Under the pieces are notes generated by a model that was not told the DNA's origin, ran no database searches, and worked only from the letters and a program-made list of their open reading frames with translations. From assembly GCA_033439765.1 (NCBI GenBank), contig JAULSN010000003.1, forward strand, positions 2,046,001 to 2,110,000: 64,000 nt of DNA, given 5' to 3'. Below, piece after piece: positions 1 to 10,392 of the stretch (its first letter is position 1; each line of letters starts with the position of its first letter). The position numbers were made by a program, and so were the translations under genes. The DNA is from Lasiosphaeria ovina. Lineage: Eukaryota > Ascomycota > Sordariomycetes > Sordariales > Lasiosphaeriaceae.

Positions 1-325
1 CGGCCCGGAGATATCCTTGCGGACAATGGTTGGGCAGTGGTTTCCAAAGCACGCCGAAACACTGCAAGGCGTCATCGACTGGATGCTGGACCGAGGAGGA
101 GAGATCACGGCAGATCAGCGACGCGAGTTGAAGCTGATATTTGATCCAGCCCTTCGGCCACTGATTTCAGCCGACGCCGCGTTGGAGGAACATGGAGACG
201 CATTTCCAAACATGGAGATTTGTGGCTTGTTGCATCCAGAGTCTCTGAACGACCCGCAAAAGAGATTGTCTATTGATAAGGACTTTGAGTCTCGATATGG
301 AACGTCAGCGTCACAATCAACCTAA
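1..325 (+). CDS. 3' end of an unrecognised gene (5' part outside window)
   Basis: An open frame enters from the left edge with no stop and ends in TAA at 323-325. About 107 codons are visible. The composition looks coding, rich in Asp, Glu and Leu, with segments such as VIDWMLDRGGEITADQRREL. I recognise no domain. The Met at 26 could be taken as a start, but the frame is open upstream of it, so the visible part is more likely the C-terminus of a longer protein or its last exon. After the stop the sequence turns AT-rich and enters a repeat. Confidence 0.4.
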   Translation, partial: GPEISLRTMVGQWFPKHAETLQGVIDWMLDRGGEITADQRRELKLIFDPALRPLISADAALEEHGDAFPNMEICGLLHPESLNDPQKRLSIDKDFESRYGTSASQST

Positions 326-429
326 GTCTACAGCTAGAAATCTACTAGAATTCCACTTTGCGAGTTAGCTGACCGCTTTCTAAAATTAAAGCGCGATTGA
401 AGCCACTTTACTATAACCGATGGGAAGAG

Positions 430-555
430 AAGCCACTGATGCTGGACAGGTGGTCCAGGGAAATGGGGTTTAATATGAACAACCAAAAGGTGATGTGCCC
501 CAAACCTGTTCTAATCTAGTACTCTTTTTCTTTCTTTCCTTACCGACCACCTTAT
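430..555. repeat. Dispersed repeat alpha, left half (copy 1)
   Basis: This stretch matches the left half of a contiguous copy at about 57960-58065, with the shared order aggggaa, ccccaaacctg-like, cttttctttctttcctta and ccaccttat. In this copy the repeat is interrupted at 555 by about 1.65 kb containing a dead mariner, and resumes at 2202. Confidence 0.45.
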
Positions 556-795
556 GCGATATAAAAATTATGGTTGGTCAAGAAAATAAAGTCAATACCC
601 GGCGGAAGCACGAAGCTCAAGCCTAACGCGGAAGGCTCACGGATCCGGGTACACCTACAATGGAAAAGTCTGTGTGCACAGGCCACCCCACCAACTTCCA
701 CATCCTCACCCCCATTCTTCAATGATCCATTTCTCACTCAATTTACTAGCTACTGAAATAAACGTAGTATGAAAATGGAGGCTAGAAGTGGCTCT

Positions 796-1905
796 TCAAT
801 ATTTAGTATACCAACTTTTAGCCCGGCGCACTGCAAGGCGCCGGCGCGGCACAGATTCCAAAAGATCCCGAATAAATTCCTGGTCTATAGCTACCCACGC
901 CTCCTTAATCCACTTCATAGCCAATGCTCTGTAATGCTCATTATCCTTCAGATCCTCAAATGCAGGGTGCAGTTCATAGACCAAGTCCTTCAAACGCTTC
1001 CAAACATGCTCGATTGGGTTCAAATCTGGGCTGTAAGGTGGCCAGTCGATGGGCTCTATGCTGTGCCCCCCCAGGTACCCCTTTGTATCGCGAGAAGTGT
1101 AAATGGAAGCATTATTTTGTTGAAATAACCTTCCTTCGGCCTCGCCGGACTGCAGGTGAGGAAGCAGACCTTCCTCCAGTGCCCAAATATAGCTCAAAGA
1201 GCTGAATCACCCTCTGGGGGAGTCTGGATCCCTCTCCATGAAGATGAGCTTCGTTCGACCGGTTGTCCAGATGCCAGCCCAAACCATGAAGCCAAAAGCG
1301 GCAGCCTGGACGGTCTGGTTGACGAAATGACGATCAAATTTCTGGTGGCTATAGCGGAAAACCCACCCGGAGCCTCTATCTGGGTCGTTCTGAATCGAAC
1401 ATTCGTCAGTATAAATCGCCTCAACTAGTTCGGCCTCTCGCGGGTGCCATTCGCGACAATGGACGAAGCGGCTGCGTGAAGATGATTCTGTAAGCTTCGG
1501 CCTCTCTGGGGAACGCCAATGCCCTAGCTCGGAAGCTTTAATAATGAGCTTGAGCGTGGAGATAGAGACATCGGTGCCTCCCTAACGCATCCAACGGCGA
1601 ACGGTTTTCCACTTGATTTTGGGATCTTTACGGACAATTCGCATGACTTGACGTCTATCCGTAGCACTAAACTTCCTAGGGGCACCACTTCTAGGTAGCG
1701 AATCCAAGGTATTGTTGAGGTGCAACCGATCTAAGGTCCGGTATATGGTGTTGCGATGGACGCCGAAGTCCTCAGCGATTTGGGTCTTCGGTTAGCCGGC
1801 AAAAGCGGCCGTAATAATAAAAGAACGCGCTTCTTTCGTAAGCTCATCGTTAGGCCCGTGATTTCCGGTAATTTCTGTACCAAAAACTCTTGAATTGAAG
1901 GCCAT
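796..1905 (-). pseudogene. Tc1/mariner transposase, inactivated
   Basis: Read from 1905 down, the minus strand encodes a Tc1-type transposase of about 365 residues in one frame. It begins with an HTH region (KTQIAEDFGVHRNTIYRTL) and then has the DDE catalytic core. The first Asp is present (YTDECSIQND). The second lies in QQNNASIYT, where the family has a Q-D-N-A-x-x-H motif, so the catalytic Asp has become Asn and the His has become Tyr. The third block, DWPPYSPDLNPIEHVW, keeps the Glu. Three in-frame stops (near 1793, 1580 and 1200) break the gene. The Asp-to-Asn and His-to-Tyr changes are transitions, and the stops can be explained by transitions, as RIP produces. It is dead by loss of both continuity and the active site. 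Confidence 0.88.
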
Positions 1906-2746
1906 TTCGTAGTGTAGTAGTTATTGGAAGAAAAAGTAGTGGTCGCGTCGCGGTCGCGAATTTTGTTTTGGTGGTCGGTGCACACAGACTAAAAAATGCT
2001 GATTGTACAACTGGCACATCACATGCAGGCCGCTCCGCCCCATACGCCCGAATTTTGAACGTCCCGGACCCGTTACAGTTTGGCGCAACCATAGATGTGC
2101 CGATGATACGTACACCGAGAATACTTGCGCCATGCCGTGGTGTCGAACGCAATGGCCGGCCCCAGTACAAATAGAATAAGAATGCCACAATTGACGAAAG
2201 GACCGACCACCTTATATAAGGTGGCCGGCCTACCCGCTCTGATCTAACAGAAGGACGTTATTTTTCTTTCCATAGCTTTTTGGAAGAAACCCGCTCTTTG
2301 TTACCATGACCTGAGCCTTTCGGCCATGCGTAGGAGTCTGTGCCTATCTTCGATATATTAACAACCTAATATGTCCTTTTTCCACCTTCGAGGCTCTCCT
2401 ACAGCTCGCCTTGTGTTCATGTTGTTGCTTTATTGTAGAAGGCGGTACTTACACCGCTTCACCACTTCCTCCTATTTAATTATCGAAAGGAGATTCTGAC
2501 TTTAAATTCGGGGGAGTCTCCGCATACTGTTAAATCGTCCCTATCTACCGTCGTCCTCCACGCATAACCCTAACCCTACAGAAATCGGTACATCCAAGAT
2601 CCTGCCGCCACGTAATTTAACGTTACCACTTTTTACCACAACCCAACCTAATTATCATCGCCAACAACTTCAATCAATCGATGCATCAGTAAGGCTTCAT
2701 TTCCTGCACTCCTTTTTATCGCGACTATGCTAATTTAGTTTCAGAA
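1906..2746. mobile_element. AT-rich flank: mariner end and resumed repeat alpha
   Basis: No gene is seen. 1906-2201 is the remaining flank of the mariner insertion. From 2202 repeat alpha resumes, with the 18-bp palindrome ccaccttatataaggtgg at 2207-2224 followed by sequence matching the copy at 58050-58200 (ttttttctttcc... tttttggaagaaa). The rest to 2746 is AT-rich, with CCCTAACCCTA at about 2565-2578 as a single short stretch only. Confidence 0.4.
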
Positions 2747-3605
2747 ATGCCCGATCTTGAAGACTTCAGCGATTGACGGATCCCGGCGATTCCAGCGATG
2801 CGCCCGGTGATGAAGATGAGGATGCGCCCGCCCAGAATGAAGCCCTGCACCGGTCGGTTCCGGGCACAGTATGGCATTCCTTGCGCTCATGAGCTCCTTC
2901 AGCGTCACAAGGCCGGTAATCTGAAGCTTCAAAAGACCGATCTCCATCCATATTAGTACCTGGATAGGTCGTTATTTGACGAAGACAATTACTTGCAGTA
3001 CCAAGAGTTTGACAGAGTCGGAAACCTTCGCGGCAGGCCACGCAACTCGAATGCCTTCGCCGCCGAACCGAACGCACCGAGGGTCCCGACTACACAGCCG
3101 AGAGCCACACAGCCGGCCGGGCATCCGGGCAGGCAGTCCGGACTTATGCCCTCAATTCGCCGGCATAATTACCTCATAGTGGGAGGGAGTCTCCCTTGAC
3201 GATGACGACGACATTGACGACGACGACGTTGATGACGACGTTGATGACTACTTTGATGACGACGTTGATAAGCTCAGCCAACCTACGGGACCTCCTCGCC
3301 GTACTGTCAACAACCTCAATGGGGCTCGGGGTAGCCGGGGCAGAGGAAGCCGGGGAAGAGGAAGCCGGGCAACAGGAAGCCGGGCAACAGGAAACCGAGG
3401 CACACAACGCAGTGGCCGGGGCGGCACGGCATCACGACCTTCACAACACCAAGGCACACAATGCGGTGGCCGGGGCGGCACAACATCACGGGCCTCACGT
3501 GGCCCTGCAGCCTCTGCAGTAGCCGCAGGTCGTGTTGAAAAGCCTACACGCAGTGGAAGGGTTCCTCGGCCGACCGCCCGGGCATTGGGGGGCATGGATC
3601 AGTAG
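2747..3605 (+). pseudogene. MULE-like transposase C-terminus, decayed
   Basis: Near 2863-2990 the plus strand encodes a degraded segment, AQYGIPCAHELLQ followed by ...LFDEDNYLQYQEFDRV and RGRPRN. The C-x-H end of a SWIM-type zinc finger followed by a W-x-x-N/R-rich linker is the usual C-terminus of fungal Mutator-like transposases. A stop follows QKTDLHPY, and the frame shifts repeatedly. A second open frame, about 3180-3605, is unbroken: an acidic run of Asp-Asp-Val repeats, then an Arg-Gly-rich tract (repeats of GSRGRG and GSRATG) and a close in SGRVPRPTARALGGMDQ before TAG. This fits an Asp-rich plus RG-rich tail of the same transposon protein. Assignment of the tail to the transposase is inference. 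Confidence 0.5.
3194..3272. repeat. GAC/GTT-type low-complexity repeat coding Asp-rich tract
   Basis: Imperfect tandem copies of a 12-base unit, gacgacgttgat, run from about 3208 to 3270. In the plus frame that continues to 3605 they encode an acidic run of Asp with interspersed Val, Ile and Tyr. Confidence 0.7.
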
Positions 3606-3989
3606 GGCAGTCAGGTATGAGCAGTGAAGAGTAGTTGTAAGCAGGCCTGCAGTTTTTATTACATTTTTGGCCCTATTACGTAAGCGAATTCAACGAAGCT
3701 AGCTTTGCTTTTTATTGTAGATTTGAACGATTTGAGCGAATCTACGGCCCTGAGCTCGAATTACCGCATTCGGAAGTGTGTTGACGCTGGCGACGTTGGC
3801 GACGAGCGAGGTGGTACAACTGCGTTGCTAGCGCTTGGAGCGGGGCAGCCAGCGAATGCAGTAATTTTGGCCGTAAAATGTGGTATTTTACTGGGCGGTG
3901 AGTTGTACCGCTTGCGGCCTATGTACCTATAGTAGATGGGACGATTTAATAGTATGCAGAGACTCTCCCTTAAATTTATATGATTTTAA

Positions 3990-4645
3990 ACATCTACGTT
4001 AAGGCGTTAAAAAACCGGGACTAAGGTAACGACTTTAGATAGTTAATTACATTGCTAGGCTTCCGTAGAGTAACCCTCACGAGTATCTCAGTTGCATGCC
4101 TTACAATCGGGCCATTGGCAATTCCCGGTCCTTCTCTCGTTTTAACCGTATACCACTTCTGGCCCTTGCCCGCGGCAACCGAGCACGTGCCACTCGGGGA
4201 CTCCGACTCGCGGCTTCTCCCGTAAGGCCAGGTTTTAACGGTTTTCTCGTACATGGTGACTATAAGTAGATGCTTCTTTCTTTGCTCGTGAAGAGAGGCG
4301 GTCGAGGGAAGTATCGATCGATAAAGCTGTAACTATAGTACTAGTGATATTATAAGAGCTTTGTGGATAAGGTGGATGATGGATTTATACTGGCAATACT
4401 GATGAGTGCGAAATCCACCTGAAGGGCCGCCGCGGCTTGCAGATACTTACCTACCCTTAATATACCTGAAAATCGCCTCCTTCTCGTGCCACCTTTGCTC
4501 CCACTCCGAATGCCTCAAGTGCAAACTTCGTATTGACCTCGGGGGAAACAAACAAGTGGTTTGCTCCGTTGGATCGCGAGCCTGAAACCTTCTTTTATTC
4601 TAGAAAACAGGAGACAAAACCAATGGACGATAATTGTGCGTCTCG
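3990..4645. repeat. Dispersed repeat beta, copy 1 (RIP-mutated)
   Basis: This matches 25155-25895 over most of its length, starting at catctacgt and ending at ccaatggacgataattg. Differences are mainly transitions, several of them CpA to TpA (gcacatgg in copy 2, gtacatgg here; cccgcaagg versus cccgtaagg). Copy 2 has about 85 bases absent here. Both copies carry the same short cysteine-bearing frame on the minus strand. Confidence 0.8.
4072..4254 (-). pseudogene. Decayed copy of small Cys-rich ORF in repeat beta
   Basis: The minus frame starts MYEKTVKTWPYGRSRE and matches MCEKTVKTWPCGRSRE of the copy at 25320-25488. Three cysteines of the copy near 25 kb are tyrosine here (after M, after WP and after KW), each a TGC to TAC change, and the reading frame is lost at the end. 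The protein family is not recognised. It may be an internal ORF of a transposable element or a captured gene. Confidence 0.45.
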
Positions 4646-5269
4646 TCAGCGCAGTGATCTCAACAATGCAAAAAAAACGATGCAAACCAAATACAACCAA
4701 ATATAGCCAAATAGGTTGAGGACAACGCCGGCAAGTTCCGTCGCCATGAAAATTTTCCGTTGGCGCAGGGCACTTCCCGGTAGGTTCGGCGCCATATAAA
4801 AGTAGATTTTTACAGCGAAAACTCTGCATTTGTATGGTAGGTCTTCCATTCCGGTAGGAATTGACCCAGGCTCTGCGAAGCTCACTTTCTTGCACAGCTG
4901 CAACGATTCCGGCCGATCAATACGATGTCAAACCTTCCCGACACCCCCTCTGCCTCAACATCTGACAGAGGCACGCTGCCCAGCGGGCCAGCGGGCGGGC
5001 GAACGGTTTTGGAGCGTCGGCCGAGGCGACGGTGGCGACGTTTGCTGTTTGCCGTGCTGAGACGTGTTGTTAATGCACTGGTGCTTGCCAAGTATTTCAC
5101 TCGCCAGGCTCGAATGCCGCCCCGGCCTTTCCTATTTTTGGCATCGCCGCCGCCTCCTGGAATGAGGCTGTACCGACGCTCGCGAGCTAGCTCGTTACCC
5201 TCAAGGCAGTAGATCTCGACACCCTGTCTATTAATATGAATACCTGGCCCTACGCTCGCATGAGGGGAT

Positions 5270-6373
5270 CGCGATATATGCTAGATGACTGGATATATAA
5301 GAAAAGGAAGAGAAGGTCGTGGATTGGGGCGTACGGCACGTTCGTTGTGCTGTTGAGCCGGCATGGCGAGCGGCTGGAAGGATCCTTCTGGATTTGTGCC
5401 CTCTGTTCGGGCGGCATGCTCTTCAACGCTAAAGCGACTTCTTCTACCTCTATTCATCTCGCTATTCACGGGAAGTTTGATAGCAGGATGGAGCCTCAAC
5501 CGTCGAACCGGCGTAATAGGTATGCTAGCGTCCTTGAATAATAACGTATAGCCGTATCGATAAGGGAGTAGAATATTATTCCTATTTCCAGGCCGTTAGC
5601 CGACGCTTTTAAGGATACCGTTATTGACTAGGTAATTCGGGACTGTATTCCTTTCTGTATAATCGAAAGCCCTACCTTCCGCCTTATGATAAACCTTATT
5701 TCGCCGGGAATTTCGGATACTTTGTTGCCTGCCTTGGCTAATACGATCAAGGTATGGATTAATGAAAATTTGCTGGCTAGCTTGAACAACTTCGCCGCAA
5801 ACTGGCTACAAGTAAATACCAAAAGCACATCTCTTTCAATAGTTAGACCTCGCCTAACGCCTACTCGCTCTTTAGAGTCTTTATTCATTTCGTTAACGCC
5901 TCTAGAAAGTCAATTAACTATACCGTCGGCGTGCCTCGCGTATGGGGTCTCACGAGGGCGTCAACCTAGGGCCAGTCATCCTCGGCATACTTCGCGATGT
6001 CGGTTTGAGCGAGTTAGTCGGCTTATTTCAAGCAGATAACGCTCCCGATAACGATACCTATATTCGGTATATACTTGAGCACCTTGAGCCAGGAAATGAC
6101 GCCTGTAGCCGGCTTCGGTCGGAAGCCTTAAGCAGGGTCCGCTACTTTGGCCACATTATTAACCTCTCCGCTAAAGCATTCCTTAAGGGCAATTGTCTGG
6201 AGATGCTGAGGGGTTTAGACTACCGCCCCGGCCTTACTGAGAGCCTGACTGACGAGGATAGGGAGCTCGGGGAATGGCGTAAACGCAGGCCAGTCGGTAA
6301 GCTTCACAACCTCGTACATTATATTCGGTATAATCCTCAACGGGACCAGGCGGGAGGATTCCATCTGGCCTGA
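5270..6373 (+). pseudogene. hAT-family transposase, decayed
   Basis: A BED-type zinc finger is encoded at about 5310-5500: a W-x-x-x-G-T opening, then C-A-L-C and a distal H-x-x-x-H (HLAIH), the usual C-x2-C...H-x3-H pattern. The central part is degraded between 5580 and 5940. From 5942 to 6373 a clean frame encodes the middle of a fungal hAT transposase: a segment equivalent to the DNA-strand-transfer core (LFQADNAPDNDTY), then FGHIINLSAKAFLKG, and WRKRRPVGKLHNLVHYIR ending NPQRDQ. The dimerisation domain at the C-terminus is missing. Stops and shifts between blocks make it non-functional. Confidence 0.82.
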
Positions 6374-6758
6374 ATTTTGCTCGACCGGAAATCGGCGCGA
6401 AACAGGCCTACGGCACTCGACCTCATACTTGGCACCCTCTAGTTAGCCCCAATTTTATGATTTACTAGAGAATCATAAAGTCCTTTTGCTATCCTTTCTC
6501 AGCAACTAACATAGTTTGAATGTTGTGTAGGATACCTCGACAAGTCCGTTCATTGCCGTATTCTACCAATAACAACCAAGAACTTAATTTCCACTCAGAG
6601 ACTGCATAGCTCATCCAAAGTCAAGATACGAAAAAAAAGAAACAAGAAAAGTCCCAAAATAAGCCGCTAAAAGGCGGTGCCAGTAAAAGCACGTACCTAT
6701 GTCTAGCTGCTCTAGCATACCCTCTCCACACACACGCCGCCCATTCTCATTATTTCGG
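6374..6758. other. Gene-free spacer
   Basis: The hAT remnant ends at 6373 and the next coding region, on the minus strand, ends at 6759. The stretch includes the 3' flank of that gene. I see no RNA gene or repeat in it. Confidence 0.4.
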
Positions 6759-8876
6759 TTATTTAGTATGGGGTACAATCTCTCTGCGTATCTCCTCCCC
6801 GTTTCCTAAAGTATCTTTCCGCTGTGACTTTATAGCCTCGTTAATGGGGCGCTCTGCACCGTTATTGGGCCCACCAGTGAACTTGCGCTTTGGTTGTACA
6901 CTATTACGGGCGCTCTCGCGGTCGTGCTGCGTCCCGCTGCCCGTCTGGGGTGCCGTGATTGTCTTCGGGTGATGCGTTGTAGGGCTGGACGTGAGAGATA
7001 CGGGCGACAGGCATTGGCCGTTGCCTTGGGTGGTCGAGGACAAGTTCGTCTTGATGTTTGTGACCGTCGCTGTTGTCCGTGGTCCAGTCGCCTGTATTAC
7101 CGGGGGAGGCGCCGTCTTTGCAGCAGATGTGGGGTTTCGGATTGTCTCTGGACGTGGGCGAGATGGCACGTAGTCTGCGTAATCCGCGTATTTTTGATAT
7201 GTCGCTTCTACGGACTGTCGTTTATTTCCAAAATTACCAGACCTTATCATGACACGAATCCCGACGGGGAGACATTCGCTTGCTGCTAAATCATCGAGGC
7301 AGCGACTAAAGCGGTCCGTACGACTCAAGTATGCAGGCTCTTGTTTGGGAGAGTTTATACCGAGGGACTGGAACTTGGCACTCCAGCCTTGCCAGTCCAT
7401 CTCTTTCTCGCTATCGCACCAATAGCCAAGAATTAATCCAAATATGTAAGCCAATGACCATGCATCTGTTTTGAGAGAGGGCCCTATCTGGTGTGCGAAT
7501 ATGGCTTCGTTCGTCGTCGTTTCCTTCTTCTTTTCTCCAAGTATTAGACTTAGCTCTGGTGGGAGATAGCAAGATTTCTCTGCGTCGACGGTAGGCCTCC
7601 AACCGGTCCCAGATTGGCTCTTCAGATTCATAGCGTTTCCAAAGTTGGCAATCACGAAATGCCACTCCTCGTCTCTCAAGGTGTAAAGAAAGTTATCGGG
7701 ATGGAAGCCTCGGTGTACAATCCCACGCGTTGCGATAAACATTGCGCCTTGCAGAGACTGTATGGTGAATTTCGGATGCCAGGGAAGTTTCTCATGCGGG
7801 TATATTACTGGGGCTTTGCAGGAATGTCCAGAGGACTTGAGTACTGGCTTCATCAACATCGACAGAGTGCCGTGATATAGTGGAATGCGCATTCGGAAGT
7901 TCTCGCCGTCGAATCCACTAAAGCCAACGATGTTTTCCCATCCCTCTTCTTCATAACTCTCACCCGCGTTAAGTATCCTTAGAATCCCCGCCTCATGCTT
8001 AAGAGAGTTTTGTGCATATTCCAGTGCGCTCTTACTGTGGCCTTTCTCGAGGTCTCTTGCGCTCTTAATAGCCCACAGCTCTCCGGATCTGCGGTCGACC
8101 GCCCTAATTCCCATAACAAAAGATCCGGAGCCTGCCTCGCCGTATATAGAATGGAACGGACCGGGGAGTTCGTTTTCGTCAAGAGGAATGTGAGGTTCAC
8201 CGTAATCCTTCTGAGTTAATATGTCATCTCTAAACATCCGAAGCGCTTCCTCGGCGCTATTCTGCAACTTTGGCGATATATAGTTGGAATTCCATTTGAA
8301 TTTGAAGCAGATTTCGACCCCAATTGTGATGAAGAAGTCTTTGGCGGGATCCCGAGGAATTACCGATTGGCGCCAATCACTGTACGTGATCAGTAGATCG
8401 TCACTGGCACGGTGGTTATCGTCAAAGAAATTCTCAGTGTTTAAAATATCGTCTTGGACTTTAGGTTTGGCGCAGGAAGTCAGCCTGGTGTGGCCCTTTG
8501 ACAAATCGCGGAGTATGAGCTCTCCTGACTCGCATAGGAAGAAGATGCAATGTATGCCGGAGTAAGCTGAAGAACCTGGTTTTGGTTTGCCCGAGGGGAG
8601 AATAATGTCACACAGCTTGATATCGCTTCCAATGTGTAGAAATGTCCCCTTTTTTTTCGCTGACATCTTTCGATCAACGGTTATCACCCCATCAAGTTCC
8701 CCATTCTTGAGAAGCTGCTTGTTATTTTTTGAGCATTGGGCAACCTTCTTGGCCTCTATGGTTTCTGGAACGAGTGTGAATATTATTTTGAATTTGTCAT
8801 CGTCGGGCGGGGTCTCGCATTCGTGGGGCCAAGCAACCCTAGCCGCCGCAGATACTGCAGGCCTAGTGGAAGACAT
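6759..8876 (-). CDS. FHA-like domain plus protein pseudokinase (family member A)
   Basis: One uninterrupted frame of 705 residues. Residues about 75-130 form an FHA-like domain (HIGSDIKLCDIIL, then YSGIHCIFF and LRDLSKG). It keeps the S-x-x-H pair, but the usual GR is GS. A kinase domain spans about 245-560: glycine loop GEAGSGSF, ATP-binding Lys in WAIKS (about 271), a C-helix Glu in KHEAGIL, and the APE-like LPPEL. The catalytic loop reads HRGFHPDN, so the catalytic Asp is Gly. The DFG motif reads NFG, so the metal-binding Asp is Asn. It is therefore predicted to be a pseudokinase that could still bind nucleotide or partners. The tail from about 570 is Pro, Ser and Thr-rich with a basic PKRKFTGG, a possible nuclear signal. 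The intact frame suggests selection or recent loss. Related loci in the window are listed below as B to G. Confidence 0.85.
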   Translation of the reverse strand: MSSTRPAVSAAARVAWPHECETPPDDDKFKIIFTLVPETIEAKKVAQCSKNNKQLLKNGELDGVITVDRKMSAKKKGTFLHIGSDIKLCDIILPSGKPKPGSSAYSGIHCIFFLCESGELILRDLSKGHTRLTSCAKPKVQDDILNTENFFDDNHRASDDLLITYSDWRQSVIPRDPAKDFFITIGVEICFKFKWNSNYISPKLQNSAEEALRMFRDDILTQKDYGEPHIPLDENELPGPFHSIYGEAGSGSFVMGIRAVDRRSGELWAIKSARDLEKGHSKSALEYAQNSLKHEAGILRILNAGESYEEEGWENIVGFSGFDGENFRMRIPLYHGTLSMLMKPVLKSSGHSCKAPVIYPHEKLPWHPKFTIQSLQGAMFIATRGIVHRGFHPDNFLYTLRDEEWHFVIANFGNAMNLKSQSGTGWRPTVDAEKSCYLPPELSLILGEKKKETTTNEAIFAHQIGPSLKTDAWSLAYIFGLILGYWCDSEKEMDWQGWSAKFQSLGINSPKQEPAYLSRTDRFSRCLDDLAASECLPVGIRVMIRSGNFGNKRQSVEATYQKYADYADYVPSRPRPETIRNPTSAAKTAPPPVIQATGPRTTATVTNIKTNLSSTTQGNGQCLSPVSLTSSPTTHHPKTITAPQTGSGTQHDRESARNSVQPKRKFTGGPNNGAERPINEAIKSQRKDTLGNGEEIRREIVPHTK

Positions 8877-10392
8877 GACCGTGGTTGAGAAAAGACTGGC
8901 TGGAAGAGAAGATCAAGATGAAAGCGGTGTGCTGCAACGGGGGATGGAGAATGGTGCGACGAGACGAGGAGCTACACAACTGTTCCCGATGGAGAGGAGA
9001 AGTAATCAAGATATACGCGAACCGGGCTACAGGGAAGTACTGTACATTTTGGCGCTGTTTCGGTCCGATATTGAGACCAATCCCATGGGACTCCAGCCAG
9101 TTAAGGAATAGACTTCGCGACACTGTCCCAGCCCCGGGTCTTATGACGACCCATATGGAGTGAGGCCGCGCTTTGAGGTCACTCCTAACGCATGACCAAG
9201 AACGATTGGAGCAGGGACATGATTCCATAATCTACTGCTTCATTTCCCAGCGAGATAATGAATACTCACTACAAAGGTTATCTAAAAGCAAAACGCAATA
9301 AGCTATGGGCTGGCGCATAACATAAAATGATATATTTCGTGATTTATTATCGAGCTTTGGCAATTATGAAATTGTCATGGTTGACGCTTTAATGTTAACG
9401 AGTGACCTCAACACAATGCGGCACAGCATGGCACAACGGCCGCCATGGCCAGGCAGGCAGGAATTGCAGGCCGGACTCCAGACGGGCGGCCACATAAAAG
9501 AGTTTGAAACCTATGTCTCAAAGTGATTCCAGGCCAAATATGCGAACCCATCTAGGAGCCCTTATCGCCTCTCCAGGGCGGCGGGACAATTTGATTTGGT
9601 AGGTGTTCCTTGCAGCCCGGACCATCTTGATTGTTCTCCTGCCCAACCTTCACTTTCAGCGTCCATGCTCTCCACTCCGACGCCGAATCACCTCGGTGCA
9701 CGCAGCCTGCCTAACTTGTCTGCGCTGGATTCGAGCACACAAAATGAGCGCTTCTTGACCACGAACGAGATTTTGCAGTCCTCTCAGGACAGAAGAGTGC
9801 ATCGTCTTCGTTGTCCGGATAATGCGCATGTTTACCCCAATGTGCCCGGCCCGGTGGGCAAACGGCCGATGGGATGGGACGGGACGATGAAAAGATGAAG
9901 AGAGAAAAAAATGTTCGCACGAGAGCACAGCCTGGGTATTTGTATTCGCCGATGAAGGGGTTTCGCCCGCGATGGATCTGGCCAGCCACAGGCGATACTC
10001 GTCGGCCTCGGCCTACCTTAGCTTCCCGATTGACATCCTATTCCGGAATACAATGGCACAATCCACATCTGCCCGGTCTGGGCTCCACTAGGTAGGGTGA
10101 ATGAAAAACGCAAAGCGGACGGCAGCACGAAGGCGGTATTCTCCTTTGGGAATTGAAGAAGCGCTGTTCGGTCGGTGAGCGCCGCTGCGGCCGTGATTCT
10201 CCGCCGATGGCGCCGATTGAACCAGCTTGCTGATCGATTACTTCGCCTACTTCGTTTGGGGTGCACCTAGCCTTGGCGCCTTTGGCCCCGTCGCTTCATC
10301 GAGTGTCGCATCACCGAGTGACGAGGTTCTTTCAGGCCGCTTTCTAGTATTGATCCCGTTCACACTTCCGGGGGGGCTCTGCTGCTGTTGGG
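8877..10392. other. Gene-free spacer upstream of the FHA-pseudokinase gene
   Basis: About 1.5 kb containing the presumed promoter of the minus-strand gene ending at 8876. Short open frames on both strands overlap one another and resemble nothing I know. 9230-9420 is AT-rich. No RNA gene or repeat was recognised. Confidence 0.4.

Noticed and set aside
2565..2578. Short CCCTAACCCTA telomere-like stretch
   Set aside because: Only about two units and not at a sequence end, so not a telomere; may be chance.
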